A program made the position numbers and the translations under genes. A stretch of 64,000 bases of DNA from contig JAEWHP010000040.1 of assembly GCA_023387735.1 (NCBI GenBank), forward strand, positions 62,001 to 126,000. Reading direction: 5' to 3'. The notes under the pieces are model-generated. The model was given only the letters and a program-made list of their open reading frames with translations. It searched no databases and was not told where the DNA came from. Shown here one piece after another: positions 51,995 through 60,927 of this stretch (its first letter is position 1; the number at the start of each line of letters is the position of its first letter). The stretch comes from Pseudomonadota bacterium. Its GTDB lineage: Bacteria > Pseudomonadota > Alphaproteobacteria > Rhizobiales > Xanthobacteraceae.

Positions 51995-52023
51995 GCTGAA
52001 CCCTCATCCAGGAGGCCTGGCCG

Positions 52024-52785
52024 ATGTCGCAGCTATCGCGTTCCTCCCATGCGCTCGTCACCGGCGGCGGGCGGGGCATTGGCTTGGCGATATCGAAGGC
52101 GCTGTCGGAAGCGGGTGCTGTCGTCACCGTACTCGGCCGCAATCGCGCAACGCTCGATGATGCCGTTGCATCGAGTGCGGCGCATTTCGCCGACGTGGCC
52201 GATGTCGCCGATGGCGCCTCGGTCAAGTCGGCCATTGCCGCCGCCGCGGCGCGCCAGCCGATCGATATCCTCGTCGCCAATGCGGGTGCGGCGGAGTCCG
52301 CGCCCTTCGGCCGTTCCGATGCGGCGCTGTTCCAGCGGATGATGGACGTCAACTTCATGGGCGTCGTCCATGCCACGCAGGCGGTGTTGCCTGGGATGGT
52401 CGAGCGCCGCCGCGGCCGGATCGTCGCCGTCGCCTCTACGGCAGGCCTCAAGGGCTATGCTTATGTCTCGGCCTATAGCGCGGCCAAGCACGCCGTGATC
52501 GGCCTGGTACGTTCGCTGGCGCTGGAGACCGCAAAGAGCGGCATCACGGTCAACGCCGTGTGCCCCGGCTTCACCGAAACCGATCTGCTCGAAGGCTCGA
52601 TCGACAACATCATCAGGAAGACCGGCCGCAGCCGCGAGCAGGCGATCGCCGAACTGTCGAAGCACAATCCGCAGGGACGTCTCGTTGCGCCGTCGGAAGT
52701 CGCTGACGCCGTGCTCTGGCTGTGCGGCGAGGGCGCCTCTGCCGTCACCGGGCAGGCCATCGCCGTGGCCGGTGGCGAGGTCTGA
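52024..52785 (+). CDS. Short-chain dehydrogenase/reductase (SDR)
   Basis: This 253-residue classical SDR has the cofactor motif TGGGRGIGLAIS (residues about 16-27), NAG in VANAGAAES, the catalytic serine in VASTAGL, and YSAAKHA with the Tyr and Lys (YxxxK). It probably oxidises a 3-hydroxyacyl-CoA in the aromatic acyl-CoA pathway using NAD(P). The ATG is preceded by AGGAGG. The enoyl-CoA hydratase gene follows 42 bases later. Confidence 0.9.
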   Translation: MSQLSRSSHALVTGGGRGIGLAISKALSEAGAVVTVLGRNRATLDDAVASSAAHFADVADVADGASVKSAIAAAAARQPIDILVANAGAAESAPFGRSDAALFQRMMDVNFMGVVHATQAVLPGMVERRRGRIVAVASTAGLKGYAYVSAYSAAKHAVIGLVRSLALETAKSGITVNAVCPGFTETDLLEGSIDNIIRKTGRSREQAIAELSKHNPQGRLVAPSEVADAVLWLCGEGASAVTGQAIAVAGGEV

Positions 52786-52827
52786 CCGTTCGGTTCCGCA
52801 AACAACAATGACACCCAGGGAGACCCC

Positions 52828-53664
52828 ATGAGCAAGCCCGCCAATCCCGTCACGCTGCCGCTGGCGGATTACTCGCCAAAGCATTTCCTGCTGGCCGTGG
52901 TCGGCGGCGTCGCTACCGTGACGCTGAACCGTCCCGAGCGAAAGAATCCGCTGACGTTCGAAAGCTACCGCGAACTCACCGATTTCTTCCGTGCCTGCGC
53001 GATGGACGACGAGGTCAAGACCATCGTCGTTTCCGGGGCCGGCGGCAACTTCTCCTCGGGCGGCGACGTGTTCGAGATCATCGGCCCGCTGGTGCAGATG
53101 GACACCAAGGGCCTCACCGCGTTCACCCGCATGACCGGCGACCTCGTCAAGGCGATGCGGGCGTGCCCGCAGCCGATCATCGCCGCCGTCGAAGGTATCT
53201 GCGCCGGGGCCGGCGCGATCATCGCCATGGCCTCCGACCTCAGGCTTGCGGCTACCGGAGCCAAGGTTGCCTTTCTGTTCAACAAGGTCGGGCTTGCCGG
53301 TTGCGACATGGGCGCCTGTGCCATCCTGCCGCGCATCATCGGCCAGTCGCGCGCCTCGGAATTGCTCTATACCGGCCGCTTCATGACCGCGGAGGAGGGC
53401 GAGCGCTGGGGCTTCTTTGGCCGCATCGTCACCCCGGAACAGGTGCTGCAGCAGGCGCAGCTTCTGGCCAGGCAGATTTCCGAGGGACCGACATTTGCCA
53501 ACACCATGACCAAGCGTATGCTGGCGATGGAATGGGCGATGTCGGTGGAGGAGGCGATCGAGGCCGAAGCCGTTGCCCAGGCCTTGTGCATGACGACGGA
53601 GGATTTCGCCCGCGCGTTCGAGGCGTTCTCGAACAAGCGGACCCCTCAATTTCAGGGGAATTGA
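52828..53664 (+). CDS. Enoyl-CoA hydratase/isomerase family protein
   Basis: This 278-residue crotonase-fold protein has the CoA-binding and oxyanion-hole text AVVGGVATVTLNRPERKNPLT, SGAGGNFSSGGDVFEI and AAVEGICAGAGAIIAMASDLRLA. It would hydrate or isomerise an alicyclic enoyl-CoA. It forms an operon with the upstream SDR gene, with a GGGAG site. A dispersed repeat follows, separating it from the monooxygenase gene. Confidence 0.9.
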   Translation: MSKPANPVTLPLADYSPKHFLLAVVGGVATVTLNRPERKNPLTFESYRELTDFFRACAMDDEVKTIVVSGAGGNFSSGGDVFEIIGPLVQMDTKGLTAFTRMTGDLVKAMRACPQPIIAAVEGICAGAGAIIAMASDLRLAATGAKVAFLFNKVGLAGCDMGACAILPRIIGQSRASELLYTGRFMTAEEGERWGFFGRIVTPEQVLQQAQLLARQISEGPTFANTMTKRMLAMEWAMSVEEAIEAEAVAQALCMTTEDFARAFEAFSNKRTPQFQGN

Positions 53665-53679
53665 GGACATGTAGATTTG

Positions 53680-53765
53680 TAGCCCGGGTGGAGCGCAGCG
53701 AAACCCGGGAGCCGCCGCAGAATTGTCGCGAGAATCCCGGATTGCGCTGCGCTCCATCCGAGCTA
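53680..53765. repeat. Dispersed inverted repeat
   Basis: The outer arms TAGCCCGGGTGGAGCGCAGC and the complement of GCTGCGCTCCATCCGAGCTA are nearly exact. The sequence is a known type of Bradyrhizobium intergenic repeat. It starts 16 bases after the hydratase stop and ends 33 bases before the next operator, so it insulates the two transcription units. Confidence 0.7.
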
Positions 53766-53797
53766 CGAGTTGGGACTCAAGAGAAACCTTGTCCCAA

Positions 53798-53820
53798 AAT
53801 TATTTTAGGCTTAAAGTAAT
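53798..53820. promoter_or_regulatory. Putative MarR operator, site 2 (upstream of the bifunctional monooxygenase)
   Basis: On the reverse strand this reads ATTACTTTA-agcc-TAAAATAAT, a 9-4-9 pseudopalindrome with one mismatch between arms. It lies 36-58 bases before the ATG at 53856. It matches site 4 (61495-61517) in 21 of 23 positions, in opposite orientation. Confidence 0.65.
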
Positions 53821-53855
53821 TTCGGATTTGCCCTTGGCCGGCTTCGGAGGCGCGA

Positions 53856-56207
53856 ATGAAAGTGGCGATCATCGGTGGCGGACCGGCCGGTCTCTATGCC
53901 GCGATCCTGTTGAAAAAGCAGCGGCCGAAGGCCGAGATCACGGTTTATGAGCGCAACCGCGCCGGGGACACGTTCGGTTTCGGCGTGGTGTTCTCGGATG
54001 CGACGCTCGACAATTTCGAGAAGTACGATCCGCCGAGCTACCACCGCATCACGCAAGAGTTCGCCTATTGGGACGATATCGCCGTGCATTTCCGCGGCAC
54101 CGTGCATCGGGTCGGCGGCAACGGCTTTTGCGGTTGCTCACGCCGCACGCTGCTGCTGATCCTGCAGGAACGCGCCCGCGAACTCGGCGTGAAGCTCGAG
54201 TTCGACGCCGATATCGAGGACGAAGGCCGCTTCGCCGATGCCGACCTGATCGTGCTCGCCGACGGCGTCAACAGCCGATTTCGCGACAAATATGCCGATC
54301 ACTTCCAGCCCGAAGTCGATCTGCGCTCCAACAAGTTCGCCTGGATGGGCTCGACCAAGCCGCTCGATGCCTTCACCTTCATTTTCCAGGAGACCGAGTG
54401 GGGGCCGTTCATCGCCCACGCCTACCAGTACGAGGAGGGGCGTTCGACCTGGATCTTCGAGACCGATGCCGAGACGTTCAAGCGCGCCCGGCTCGAAGGC
54501 CTGAGCCAGCGGCAATCCGCCGACCGCATGGCCGAGATATTCGGCTGGTTCCTCGGCGATCACGAACTGCTGATAAACCGCTCGATGTGGCGCAATTTCC
54601 CCATGATCCGCAGTCAGCGCTGGGTCAAGGGCAACATGGTGCTGCTCGGCGACGCCAAGGCGACGGCGCATTTCTCGATCGGCTCGGGCACCAAGCTTGC
54701 GATGGAGGACGCGATTGCGCTGGCTGACGCGATGGCGCAGGCGCCGACCGTCGATGCCGCGCTGCAGACCTACGAGCAGGGGCGGCGCGAGGAGGTCGAG
54801 AAGACGCAGCACGCCGCTGACGTTTCGCTGGTCTGGTTCGAGCATGTCGACCGGTTCTGGGATTTCGATCCGGTGCAATTCGCGTTCGGCGTGATGACCC
54901 GCGCCAAGGCGATCACCTACGATAATCTGATGCTGCGCGCGCCGGAGTTCGTCCGCGAGGTCGACCAGGCGTTTGCAAGACAGGTCCGCGACAGGGGCTT
55001 CGATGTCGATGTCGACAAGCCCGTGGCGCCGATGTTCCAGCCGTTCAAGCTGCGCGAGATGGTGGTGGCGAACCGCGCTGTCGTATCGCCGATGTGCATG
55101 TACTCGGCAAAGGACGGGGTGCTCGGCGATTTCCATCTGGTGCATTACGGCTCGCGCGCGATCGGCGGCGCGGGGCTGATATTCACGGAGATGACATGCG
55201 TCGGCCGCGACGCCCGCATCACGCGTGGCTGTGCCGGCTTGTGGAACGGCAGGCAGCAGGCCGCGTGGAAGCGCATTGTCGGTTTCGTTCACGCCAACTC
55301 TTCCGCCAGGATCTGCCTGCAGCTCGGACACGCCGGCCGCAAGGGTGCCACCAAACTGATGTGGGAGGGCATGGACCGGCCGCTGGAAGAGGGCGGCTGG
55401 GATACGATCTCGGCATCGCCGCTGCCATACTTCCCCGATAGCCGGGTGCCGCGCGAGATGGATCGCGCCGCGATGGACAAAGTGAAGAAGGAGTTCGTCG
55501 CGGCGACCGTACGCGGCGAGGCGTGCGGTTTCGACATGCTGGAGCTGCACTGCGCCCACGGCTATCTGCTCGCGAGTTTCATCTCGCCGCTGACCAACCA
55601 GCGGACCGACGAATATGGCGGCACGCTAGCCAACCGGCTTCGCTTTCCGCTGGAGATCTTCGAGGCGATGCGGGCGGCATGGCCGGCGCACAAGCCGATG
55701 TCGGTGCGCATCTCGGCTACCGACTGGGCCGAGGGCGGTATCACCGGCGACGATGCGGTGCTGATCGCGCGCGCGTTCGCGGAGGCCGGTGTCGATCTCA
55801 TCGACGTCTCGACCGGGCAGACCGTGCGCGACGCGCAGCCGGTCTATGGCCGCATGTTCCAGACGCCATTCTCCGAGCAGGTTCGCAACGAGGCCCGTGT
55901 CGCGACCATGTGCGTCGGCAACATCACGACCGCAGATCAGGCCAACACCATCCTCGCCGCCGGACGCGCCGACCTGGTGGCGCTGGGCCGGCCGCATCTG
56001 GTGGATCCCTCGTTCACGATGCGGGCGGCGGCCTGGTATGGTGCATCCGACATTGCCTGCCCGCCGCAATATCTGCCGGGCAAGGAGCAGATTTTTCGCA
56101 ACAGCGAGCGCGACCGGCAGGACCTCGAAGACCTCAAAATTAAGGGTAAGCCGAAAACCCGGGCCGAGCTCAAGGCCGAGGCGACAAAGCCGCTTGCGGC
56201 CGAATAG
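53856..56207 (+). CDS. Bifunctional salicylyl-CoA 5-hydroxylase / 2-aminobenzoyl-CoA monooxygenase-reductase type flavoenzyme
   Basis: This 783-residue two-domain protein has an N-terminal FAD monooxygenase (about 1-380; VAIIGGGPAGLYAAILLKK at the start; GNMVLLGDAKATAHFSIGSG as the second FAD motif) and a C-terminal old-yellow-enzyme domain (about 392-750; VVSPMCMYSA, LQLGHAGRKG, LLASFISPLTNQRTDEYGG, GRPHLVDP). This architecture is known for salicylyl-CoA 5-hydroxylase and for 2-aminobenzoyl-CoA monooxygenase/reductase, which hydroxylates and then reduces the ring of the CoA thioester. Neighbouring RidA and arylformamidase-like genes favour anthranilate; the sequence alone does not decide. 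GGAGG precedes the ATG, and a putative MarR operator lies upstream. Confidence 0.88.
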   Translation: MKVAIIGGGPAGLYAAILLKKQRPKAEITVYERNRAGDTFGFGVVFSDATLDNFEKYDPPSYHRITQEFAYWDDIAVHFRGTVHRVGGNGFCGCSRRTLLLILQERARELGVKLEFDADIEDEGRFADADLIVLADGVNSRFRDKYADHFQPEVDLRSNKFAWMGSTKPLDAFTFIFQETEWGPFIAHAYQYEEGRSTWIFETDAETFKRARLEGLSQRQSADRMAEIFGWFLGDHELLINRSMWRNFPMIRSQRWVKGNMVLLGDAKATAHFSIGSGTKLAMEDAIALADAMAQAPTVDAALQTYEQGRREEVEKTQHAADVSLVWFEHVDRFWDFDPVQFAFGVMTRAKAITYDNLMLRAPEFVREVDQAFARQVRDRGFDVDVDKPVAPMFQPFKLREMVVANRAVVSPMCMYSAKDGVLGDFHLVHYGSRAIGGAGLIFTEMTCVGRDARITRGCAGLWNGRQQAAWKRIVGFVHANSSARICLQLGHAGRKGATKLMWEGMDRPLEEGGWDTISASPLPYFPDSRVPREMDRAAMDKVKKEFVAATVRGEACGFDMLELHCAHGYLLASFISPLTNQRTDEYGGTLANRLRFPLEIFEAMRAAWPAHKPMSVRISATDWAEGGITGDDAVLIARAFAEAGVDLIDVSTGQTVRDAQPVYGRMFQTPFSEQVRNEARVATMCVGNITTADQANTILAAGRADLVALGRPHLVDPSFTMRAAAWYGASDIACPPQYLPGKEQIFRNSERDRQDLEDLKIKGKPKTRAELKAEATKPLAAE

Positions 56208-56231
56208 GGCGAGTGGCACGCTCTATCGTTC

Positions 56232-56255
56232 CCTCGCCCCGCAGGCGGGGCGAGG
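56232..56255. repeat. Short GC-rich palindrome
   Basis: CCTCGCCCCGC-ag-GCGGGGCGAGG lies between the two flavoenzyme genes. It resembles a short repeat common in Bradyrhizobium. It could form a hairpin that slows transcription or protects the upstream message. Confidence 0.55.
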
Positions 56256-56280
56256 TGAAGAGTAGAGTTGGAGTACGCGG

Positions 56281-57534
56281 ATGAAGGCGATCATCGTCGG
56301 GGGCGGCATTGGAGGCCTCACCACCGCGCTGATGTTGCGGGCGCGCGGCATCGACTGCGAACTGTTCGAACAATCCGATAGCATTCGCGAACTCGGTGTC
56401 GGGATCAACACCCTGCCGCATGCGATCCGCGAACTGGCCGGGCTTGGCCTGCTGGACCGGCTCGATGCCGCTGCGGTGCGTACCGATCAATTGTACTACC
56501 TCAACCGTCACGGCCAGGAAGTCTGGCGCGAGCCGCGCGGCCTCGATGCCGGTCACGACGTGCCGCAATTCTCGATCCATCGCGGCCGCCTGCAGAGCGT
56601 CATCCACCGCGCCGTCGAGCAACGGCTGGGCGCGGAGGCCATCCACACCGGTTGCCGGCTTGGCACATTCGCGCAGCACGAGGGCGGCGTGGTCGCGCAT
56701 TTCTTCGACCGCACCGGCGCCCACGTCAAAACCGCCCGCGGCGACATCCTGATCGGTGCCGACGGCATTCATTCGCGCGTGCGCGAGATGCTGTTTCCCG
56801 ATGAGGGGCCGCCGTGCTGGAACGGGTTGATGCTGTGGCGCGGCGCGCGCGACTGGCCGGCGTTCCTGACGGGCCGCTCGATGATCGTGGCCGGCGGGCT
56901 GCACGGCAAGGTCGTGGTCTATCCGATCGCGGAAGGATCGAGCCCGTCGAGCCGGCTGACCAACTGGGCCGTGCTGGTGAAAGTCAGCGACGGCAATGCG
57001 CCGCCGGCGCGTCGCGAGGACTGGTCGCGGCCCGGCAAGCGCGAGGAATTGATGCCGCATGTCGAGCGGTTCTCGGTGCCGCATGTCGACGTCCGAAGCC
57101 TGATCTCGGCAACGCCTGAATTCTACGAGTATCCGTGCTGCGACCGCGATCCGCTGCCGTACTGGACCTGGGGACGCGTCACGCTGCTCGGCGATGCCGC
57201 GCATCCGATGTATCCGGTTGGATCGAACGGCGCGTCGCAGGCAATTCTCGATGCGCGCGTGCTCGCCGACGAACTGGCGCGATCGGAACATCCGCGCCAG
57301 GCGCTGGTAGCCTATGAACAGAAGCGCCTGCCGATGACGGCCGAAATCGTGCGCTCGAACCGGCGCGGCGGACCCGAAGGCGTGATCGACGCCGTCGAGC
57401 AACTGGCGCCCGACGGCTTCACCGATATCGAGAAGGTGCTGAGCCACGCCCAGCGCGAAGCCATCGTGCGCGGCTATGCGTCCAAAGCGGGCTTCGCCCC
57501 GCCGCCGTTGGGGCTGGCGGCGGTGCGGGCGTAG
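56281..57534 (+). CDS. Flavin-dependent monooxygenase, PhzS-like
   Basis: This 417-residue class A flavoprotein monooxygenase has the N-terminal dinucleotide motif IIVGGGIGGLTTALML, the DG motif GADGIHSRVRE, and the C-terminal FAD motif GDAAHPMYPVGSNGASQAILDA. The last resembles PhzS and 3-hydroxybenzoate 6-hydroxylase relatives. It should hydroxylate an aromatic ring using NAD(P)H and O2; the substrate is unknown. It is 73 bases after the bifunctional monooxygenase gene in the same direction. Confidence 0.87.
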   Translation: MKAIIVGGGIGGLTTALMLRARGIDCELFEQSDSIRELGVGINTLPHAIRELAGLGLLDRLDAAAVRTDQLYYLNRHGQEVWREPRGLDAGHDVPQFSIHRGRLQSVIHRAVEQRLGAEAIHTGCRLGTFAQHEGGVVAHFFDRTGAHVKTARGDILIGADGIHSRVREMLFPDEGPPCWNGLMLWRGARDWPAFLTGRSMIVAGGLHGKVVVYPIAEGSSPSSRLTNWAVLVKVSDGNAPPARREDWSRPGKREELMPHVERFSVPHVDVRSLISATPEFYEYPCCDRDPLPYWTWGRVTLLGDAAHPMYPVGSNGASQAILDARVLADELARSEHPRQALVAYEQKRLPMTAEIVRSNRRGGPEGVIDAVEQLAPDGFTDIEKVLSHAQREAIVRGYASKAGFAPPPLGLAAVRA

Positions 57535-57537
57535 GTG

Positions 57538-57655
57538 ATGTCCTCATCCTGAGGAGACCGCGAAGCGGTCGTCTCGAAGGATGGCCGCAAGCGGGATCGG
57601 GGGGCCTCATGGTTCGAGACGGCGCTGAAGAGCGCCTCCTCACCATGAGGGTTCA
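57538..57655. repeat. Dispersed repeat between converging genes
   Basis: The block contains tcctcatcctgaggag, cgaagcggtcgtctcgaagg and cctcaccatgaggg, each with internal symmetry. I recognise it as a common Bradyrhizobium intergenic repeat. It sits between the stops of the PhzS-like gene and the convergent cupin gene, so it may end both transcripts. Confidence 0.65.
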
Positions 57656-57660
57656 AATAC

Positions 57661-58116
57661 TCACGCCCCCGGAGGCGGTGGCAGGAAGTGGATGTTGTGC
57701 TCGGCCGCCAGCGCCACGACGGCGTCCGGCGTCTGTTCCTTCATGTTGTGGATGCCCCAGAACAGGTCGTACAGCCGCCGTGTCGGCGACACCCAGAACA
57801 GCGTCTTCGCGGTGCGGCCGGACTTGTTGAAGATGCCGTGCGGCTTGCCCATCGGCAGCCGCACCAGGTCGCCGGGCGTGGCCGAAGTCTCGGCGCCGTC
57901 GAGGAAGAAGTCGAGCTTGCCCTCCAGGATGTAGAGATACTCGTCCTGGTCGGGATGGATATGCGGCGGCACGAACGTCTCGGGCGGGAAGGTCGCATGC
58001 CAGGAGAACGAATGTTCGGTGACGTTCTTCGGCACATAGGTCTGCCCGAGGATGTTCCAGGAGATACCCTGAATGCCTTCATTGGCGCGGGTGATGCCGG
58101 CGATTTCGGTCTTCAT
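57661..58116 (-). CDS. Cupin domain protein
   Basis: This 151-residue single cupin has motif 1 PPHIHPDQDEYLYILEGKL (two His and Glu as metal ligands) and motif 2 GDLVRLPMGKPHGIFNKS (third His). Length and motifs match small dioxygenase- or isomerase-like cupins. It is a paralogue of the cupin at 60928-61377; both start with a WNILGQ strand and end with NFLPP or HFLPP. It follows the solute-binding protein gene by 21 bases in one operon. Its role in the pathway is unknown. Confidence 0.83.
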   Translation of the reverse strand: MKTEIAGITRANEGIQGISWNILGQTYVPKNVTEHSFSWHATFPPETFVPPHIHPDQDEYLYILEGKLDFFLDGAETSATPGDLVRLPMGKPHGIFNKSGRTAKTLFWVSPTRRLYDLFWGIHNMKEQTPDAVVALAAEHNIHFLPPPPGA

Positions 58117-58137
58117 GATGTCGCTCCCTGCTATTCG

Positions 58138-59313
58138 TTATTTCGCCGCCGTGCAGTCCTTGGCGTAACGGTCGCCGTAATTCGAAAACACCTTTTCGAC
58201 GATCTCGGTCTGGAATTTGCCGTCCGCGCGCTTGGCGACCTTGGTCAGGTAGAAATTCTGGATCGGGTAGCCATTGACGTTGAACTTGAAGTCGCCGCGC
58301 AGCGAGGTGAACTCCGCCTTCCTCAGCGCCGCCGAGACCGCATCCTTGTTCTTGAGGTCGCCCTTAACCGCCTTCACCGCGCTGTCGATCAGCATCGCGG
58401 TGTCATAGCCCTGCATCGCGTAGGTGCCGGGCACGCTGTTGTAGGCGGCCTCGTAAGCCGCGACGAACTTCTTGTTCTGCGGATTGTCCATGTTGGGCGC
58501 CCAGTTGGCGCCGCCGAACATGCCGACGGCGGCGTCCTGCTGCGCCGGCAGTGTCGATTCATCGACGGTGAATGCGGACAGCACCGGAATCTTGTCGGCG
58601 AGGCCGGCCTGGCGATATTGCTTCACGAGGCCCACGCCCATGCCGCCCGGCATGAAGGTGAACAGCGCATCGACCTTGGAGGAGGCGATCTTGGTCAGTT
58701 CGACCTGGAAATCGAGCGTGCCGAGCGGCGTATAGCTCTCCTCCACGATCTCGCCCTTGTAGTCGAGCTTGAAGCCTGCCGCCGAATCCTTGCCGGCCTG
58801 ATAGTTCGGCACCAGCACATAGACGCGCTTGTAGCCGCGGTCCTGCGCGACCTTGCCGAGGATTTCGTGAACCTGGTCGTTCTGGTACGAGGTCACGTAG
58901 AAAAACGGATTGCACTCCTTGCCGGCGTAGCTCGACGGTCCGGCGTTGGGGCTGATCAGGAACGTCTTGCTTTCGGTGACCGGCCGGTGAATCGCCTGCA
59001 GGATGTTGGAGAAGATCGGTCCGACCACGAAATCGACCTTCTCGCGTTCGAGCAGGCCCTTCGCCTTGGTCACGGCGCCGTCGGGCTTGAGTTCGTCGTC
59101 AACGACTACGACCTCGACGTCCTTGCCGGCCATCTTGCCGCCGAGGTCCTTGACCGCCAGCTGAAAGCCGTCGCGGGATTGCTGGCCGAGCACGGCTGCC
59201 GGGCCGGACAAGGTTACGATGATGCCGACCTTGATCTTCTCCTGGGCTGCCGCCGGACCGGCGGCGACCCCCAGCAAAACGGCAAGTCCTGCCAGCTTCG
59301 ACGACTGCTTCAT
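58138..59313 (-). CDS. ABC transporter substrate-binding protein (Liv/aromatic type)
   Basis: This 391-residue periplasmic type I binding protein has a signal peptide (cleavage probably after AAAQ, about residue 24) and then KIKVGIIVTLSGPAAVLGQQSRDGF, typical for the LivK/HbaE-like group of branched-chain amino acid and aromatic acid binders. No permease or ATPase gene lies nearby. It is divergent from marR, and the intergenic region holds a putative MarR operator, so uptake is probably controlled with the catabolic genes. The ligand is probably an aromatic acid. Confidence 0.88.
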   Translation of the reverse strand: MKQSSKLAGLAVLLGVAAGPAAAQEKIKVGIIVTLSGPAAVLGQQSRDGFQLAVKDLGGKMAGKDVEVVVVDDELKPDGAVTKAKGLLEREKVDFVVGPIFSNILQAIHRPVTESKTFLISPNAGPSSYAGKECNPFFYVTSYQNDQVHEILGKVAQDRGYKRVYVLVPNYQAGKDSAAGFKLDYKGEIVEESYTPLGTLDFQVELTKIASSKVDALFTFMPGGMGVGLVKQYRQAGLADKIPVLSAFTVDESTLPAQQDAAVGMFGGANWAPNMDNPQNKKFVAAYEAAYNSVPGTYAMQGYDTAMLIDSAVKAVKGDLKNKDAVSAALRKAEFTSLRGDFKFNVNGYPIQNFYLTKVAKRADGKFQTEIVEKVFSNYGDRYAKDCTAAK

Positions 59314-59438
59314 GCTATTCCTCCGTTCGGCCGCTCTCCGGCCGAAACCAACGCCACACCAATATGCTCAAGATGCAGCTTATTCTGATGACGACCGCAC
59401 CCGCAAGCTGCGCAGCGCAGTATGCAAGCCGCGCGCCA

Positions 59439-59461
59439 ATTACTTGAAACTTAAAGAAATC
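59439..59461. promoter_or_regulatory. Putative MarR operator, site 3 (solute-binding protein/marR intergenic)
   Basis: The core CTTGAAACTTAAAG matches CTTKAAHYYTAAAR. The full 23-base site agrees with site 2 at 17 positions. It lies 81 bases before the marR ATG and 126 bases before the divergent binding-protein gene, a usual place for autoregulation. Confidence 0.6.
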
Positions 59462-59541
59462 TGGACGATGATCCCGCGCGCGGCGGTTCGGGTGGTTTCC
59501 GATCGCCGGGAAGGCGAGACTGCACACCCAAGATTGCACCC

Positions 59542-60036
59542 ATGACCCTTGATTCCGAGACCAAGGCCGTCGAACTCCCGGAGGACCATGGCGACGAACT
59601 CCGGCTCTGGCTCCGGCTGCTGACCTGCACGACCCTGATCGAGGGCGAGGTGCGCAGCCGGCTGCGCGAGCGTTTCGACGTGACGCTGCCGCGGTTCGAT
59701 CTGATGGCCCAGCTCGACAAGGCGCCCGAGGGCATGACGCTATCCGACCTCTCCAAGCGGATGATGGTGTCGAACGGCAACGTCACCGGACTGGTCGAGC
59801 GCCTGGTCGAATCCGGGCATCTCGACCGGCGTACCTCGGACGCCGACCGCCGCGCGCAGGTGATCCGGCTGACCAGGGCCGGCCGGGCCGAATTTCGCAG
59901 GATGGCGGCGGAGCACGAATTATGGATCGCCGATATTTTCGCCGACCTGACCCCGAAGGATGTCCGCGAACTGATGCGGCTGCTGGCGAAGACCAAGACG
60001 TCAGCGCAGAAATCCGCCAAGGCACGGGCCGAGTGA
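59542..60036 (+). CDS. MarR family transcriptional regulator
   Basis: This 164-residue winged-helix protein has LPRFDLMAQLDKAPEGMTLSDL, then SKRMMVSNGNVTGLVERLVESGHL (recognition helix) and RRTSDADRRAQVIRLTRAG (wing). MarR proteins bind palindromes as dimers and often release DNA on binding an aromatic acid or its CoA thioester. The same type of pseudopalindrome occurs upstream of four transcription units in this cluster, including its own, so it is the likely local repressor. The C-terminus is basic. Confidence 0.9.
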   Translation: MTLDSETKAVELPEDHGDELRLWLRLLTCTTLIEGEVRSRLRERFDVTLPRFDLMAQLDKAPEGMTLSDLSKRMMVSNGNVTGLVERLVESGHLDRRTSDADRRAQVIRLTRAGRAEFRRMAAEHELWIADIFADLTPKDVRELMRLLAKTKTSAQKSAKARAE

Positions 60037-60060
60037 AATGCGATTGCCGGAGGTGATCTA

Positions 60061-60885
60061 TTGAGTCCGGATGTCGACTACGAGACCGAATACAACAATC
60101 GCGCGCGGGTTCCGGACAATCCGGCAATCATCGCCGGCTGGTCGCGCGATGCAAAGGCCTACCGCGAGGCGCATCAGGTGCGTCACAAGGTGATCGCCTA
60201 TGGTGCGGGCGAACGCAACCGGATCGACCTGTTTTCCGGCGATGGTGCGGGTCCGATCGTCGTCTTCATCCATGGCGGCTATTGGCAGGCGCTGGACGGC
60301 TCGTTCTTCAGCCACCTCGCAGGCGGCCTCAATGCCCACGGCATCGATGTTGCGGTACCGAGCTACGACCTCTGCCCCACGGTCTCCATTGCCGAAATCA
60401 TCGCCGAGATACGGGCTGCATCCCGGGAACTGGCCAAACTCGGGCGACCGCTGGTCGTGAGCGGTCATTCTGCGGGCGGTCATCTTGCCGCGTGCATGCT
60501 GGCGACGGACTGGCGCGCGTTCGATGCAGCGTTGCCGGAAGAACTCGTGACCGCGGCCTACGCCATTTCGGGATTGTTCGACCTGCGGCCGCTGGTCGGC
60601 ACGTCCATCAACAATGCGCTGAAGCTCGATGAAGCATCGGCGAGGGCGGCGAGCCCTCTGTTCTGGAAATCGCCGCTGCGTGGCACGCTGGATGCGGTGG
60701 TCGGCGGCAACGAGAGTGCCGAGTATCTTCGGCAGGGCCGCACCATTGTCGATACCTGGGGCGCAACGGGTATCGCGACGCGGTTCGCGATAATTCCCGA
60801 CGCCAACCATTTCACCGCCATCGCGCCGCTCGCCGATCCCAATTCGTCGATGACGCTGCGGCTGAAACAACTGGCGGGACGCTAG
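60061..60885 (+). CDS. Alpha/beta hydrolase, arylformamidase-like
   Basis: This 274-residue hydrolase has the oxyanion block FIHGGYWQ, the nucleophile elbow GHSAGGH, and NHFT near the end with the likely base His. The text DYETEYNNRARVPDNPAIIAGW before the fold fits the esterase/kynurenine-formamidase-like group. If it is an arylformamidase it would release an arylamine such as kynurenine or anthranilate from its N-formyl form. A TTG start is supported by a near-perfect GGAGGTGAT (60049-60057) upstream. It is 24 bases after marR. Confidence 0.8.
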   Translation: MSPDVDYETEYNNRARVPDNPAIIAGWSRDAKAYREAHQVRHKVIAYGAGERNRIDLFSGDGAGPIVVFIHGGYWQALDGSFFSHLAGGLNAHGIDVAVPSYDLCPTVSIAEIIAEIRAASRELAKLGRPLVVSGHSAGGHLAACMLATDWRAFDAALPEELVTAAYAISGLFDLRPLVGTSINNALKLDEASARAASPLFWKSPLRGTLDAVVGGNESAEYLRQGRTIVDTWGATGIATRFAIIPDANHFTAIAPLADPNSSMTLRLKQLAGR

Positions 60886-60927
60886 CAAATTCCAACCACA
60901 TCAAACCGCGACAGAGGAGATGGCGAC

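Larger units (their letters stand above)
51187..52023. repeat. Composite block of dispersed repeats
   Basis: No gene is present. From left to right the block holds a perfect 33-base inverted repeat (51195-51277), a segment with two near-copies of CGGGCAAATCA (about 51332-51420), a long block recognised from other Bradyrhizobium genomes (about 51420-51790, ending with gcgcacccggtcttccctgcg), and a repeat with arms cgcgaaggcggg and ccgccttcgcgggg (about 51838-51935). The last part (51950-52023) holds the promoter, the putative MarR operator and the Shine-Dalgarno of the SDR gene. Confidence 0.65.
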
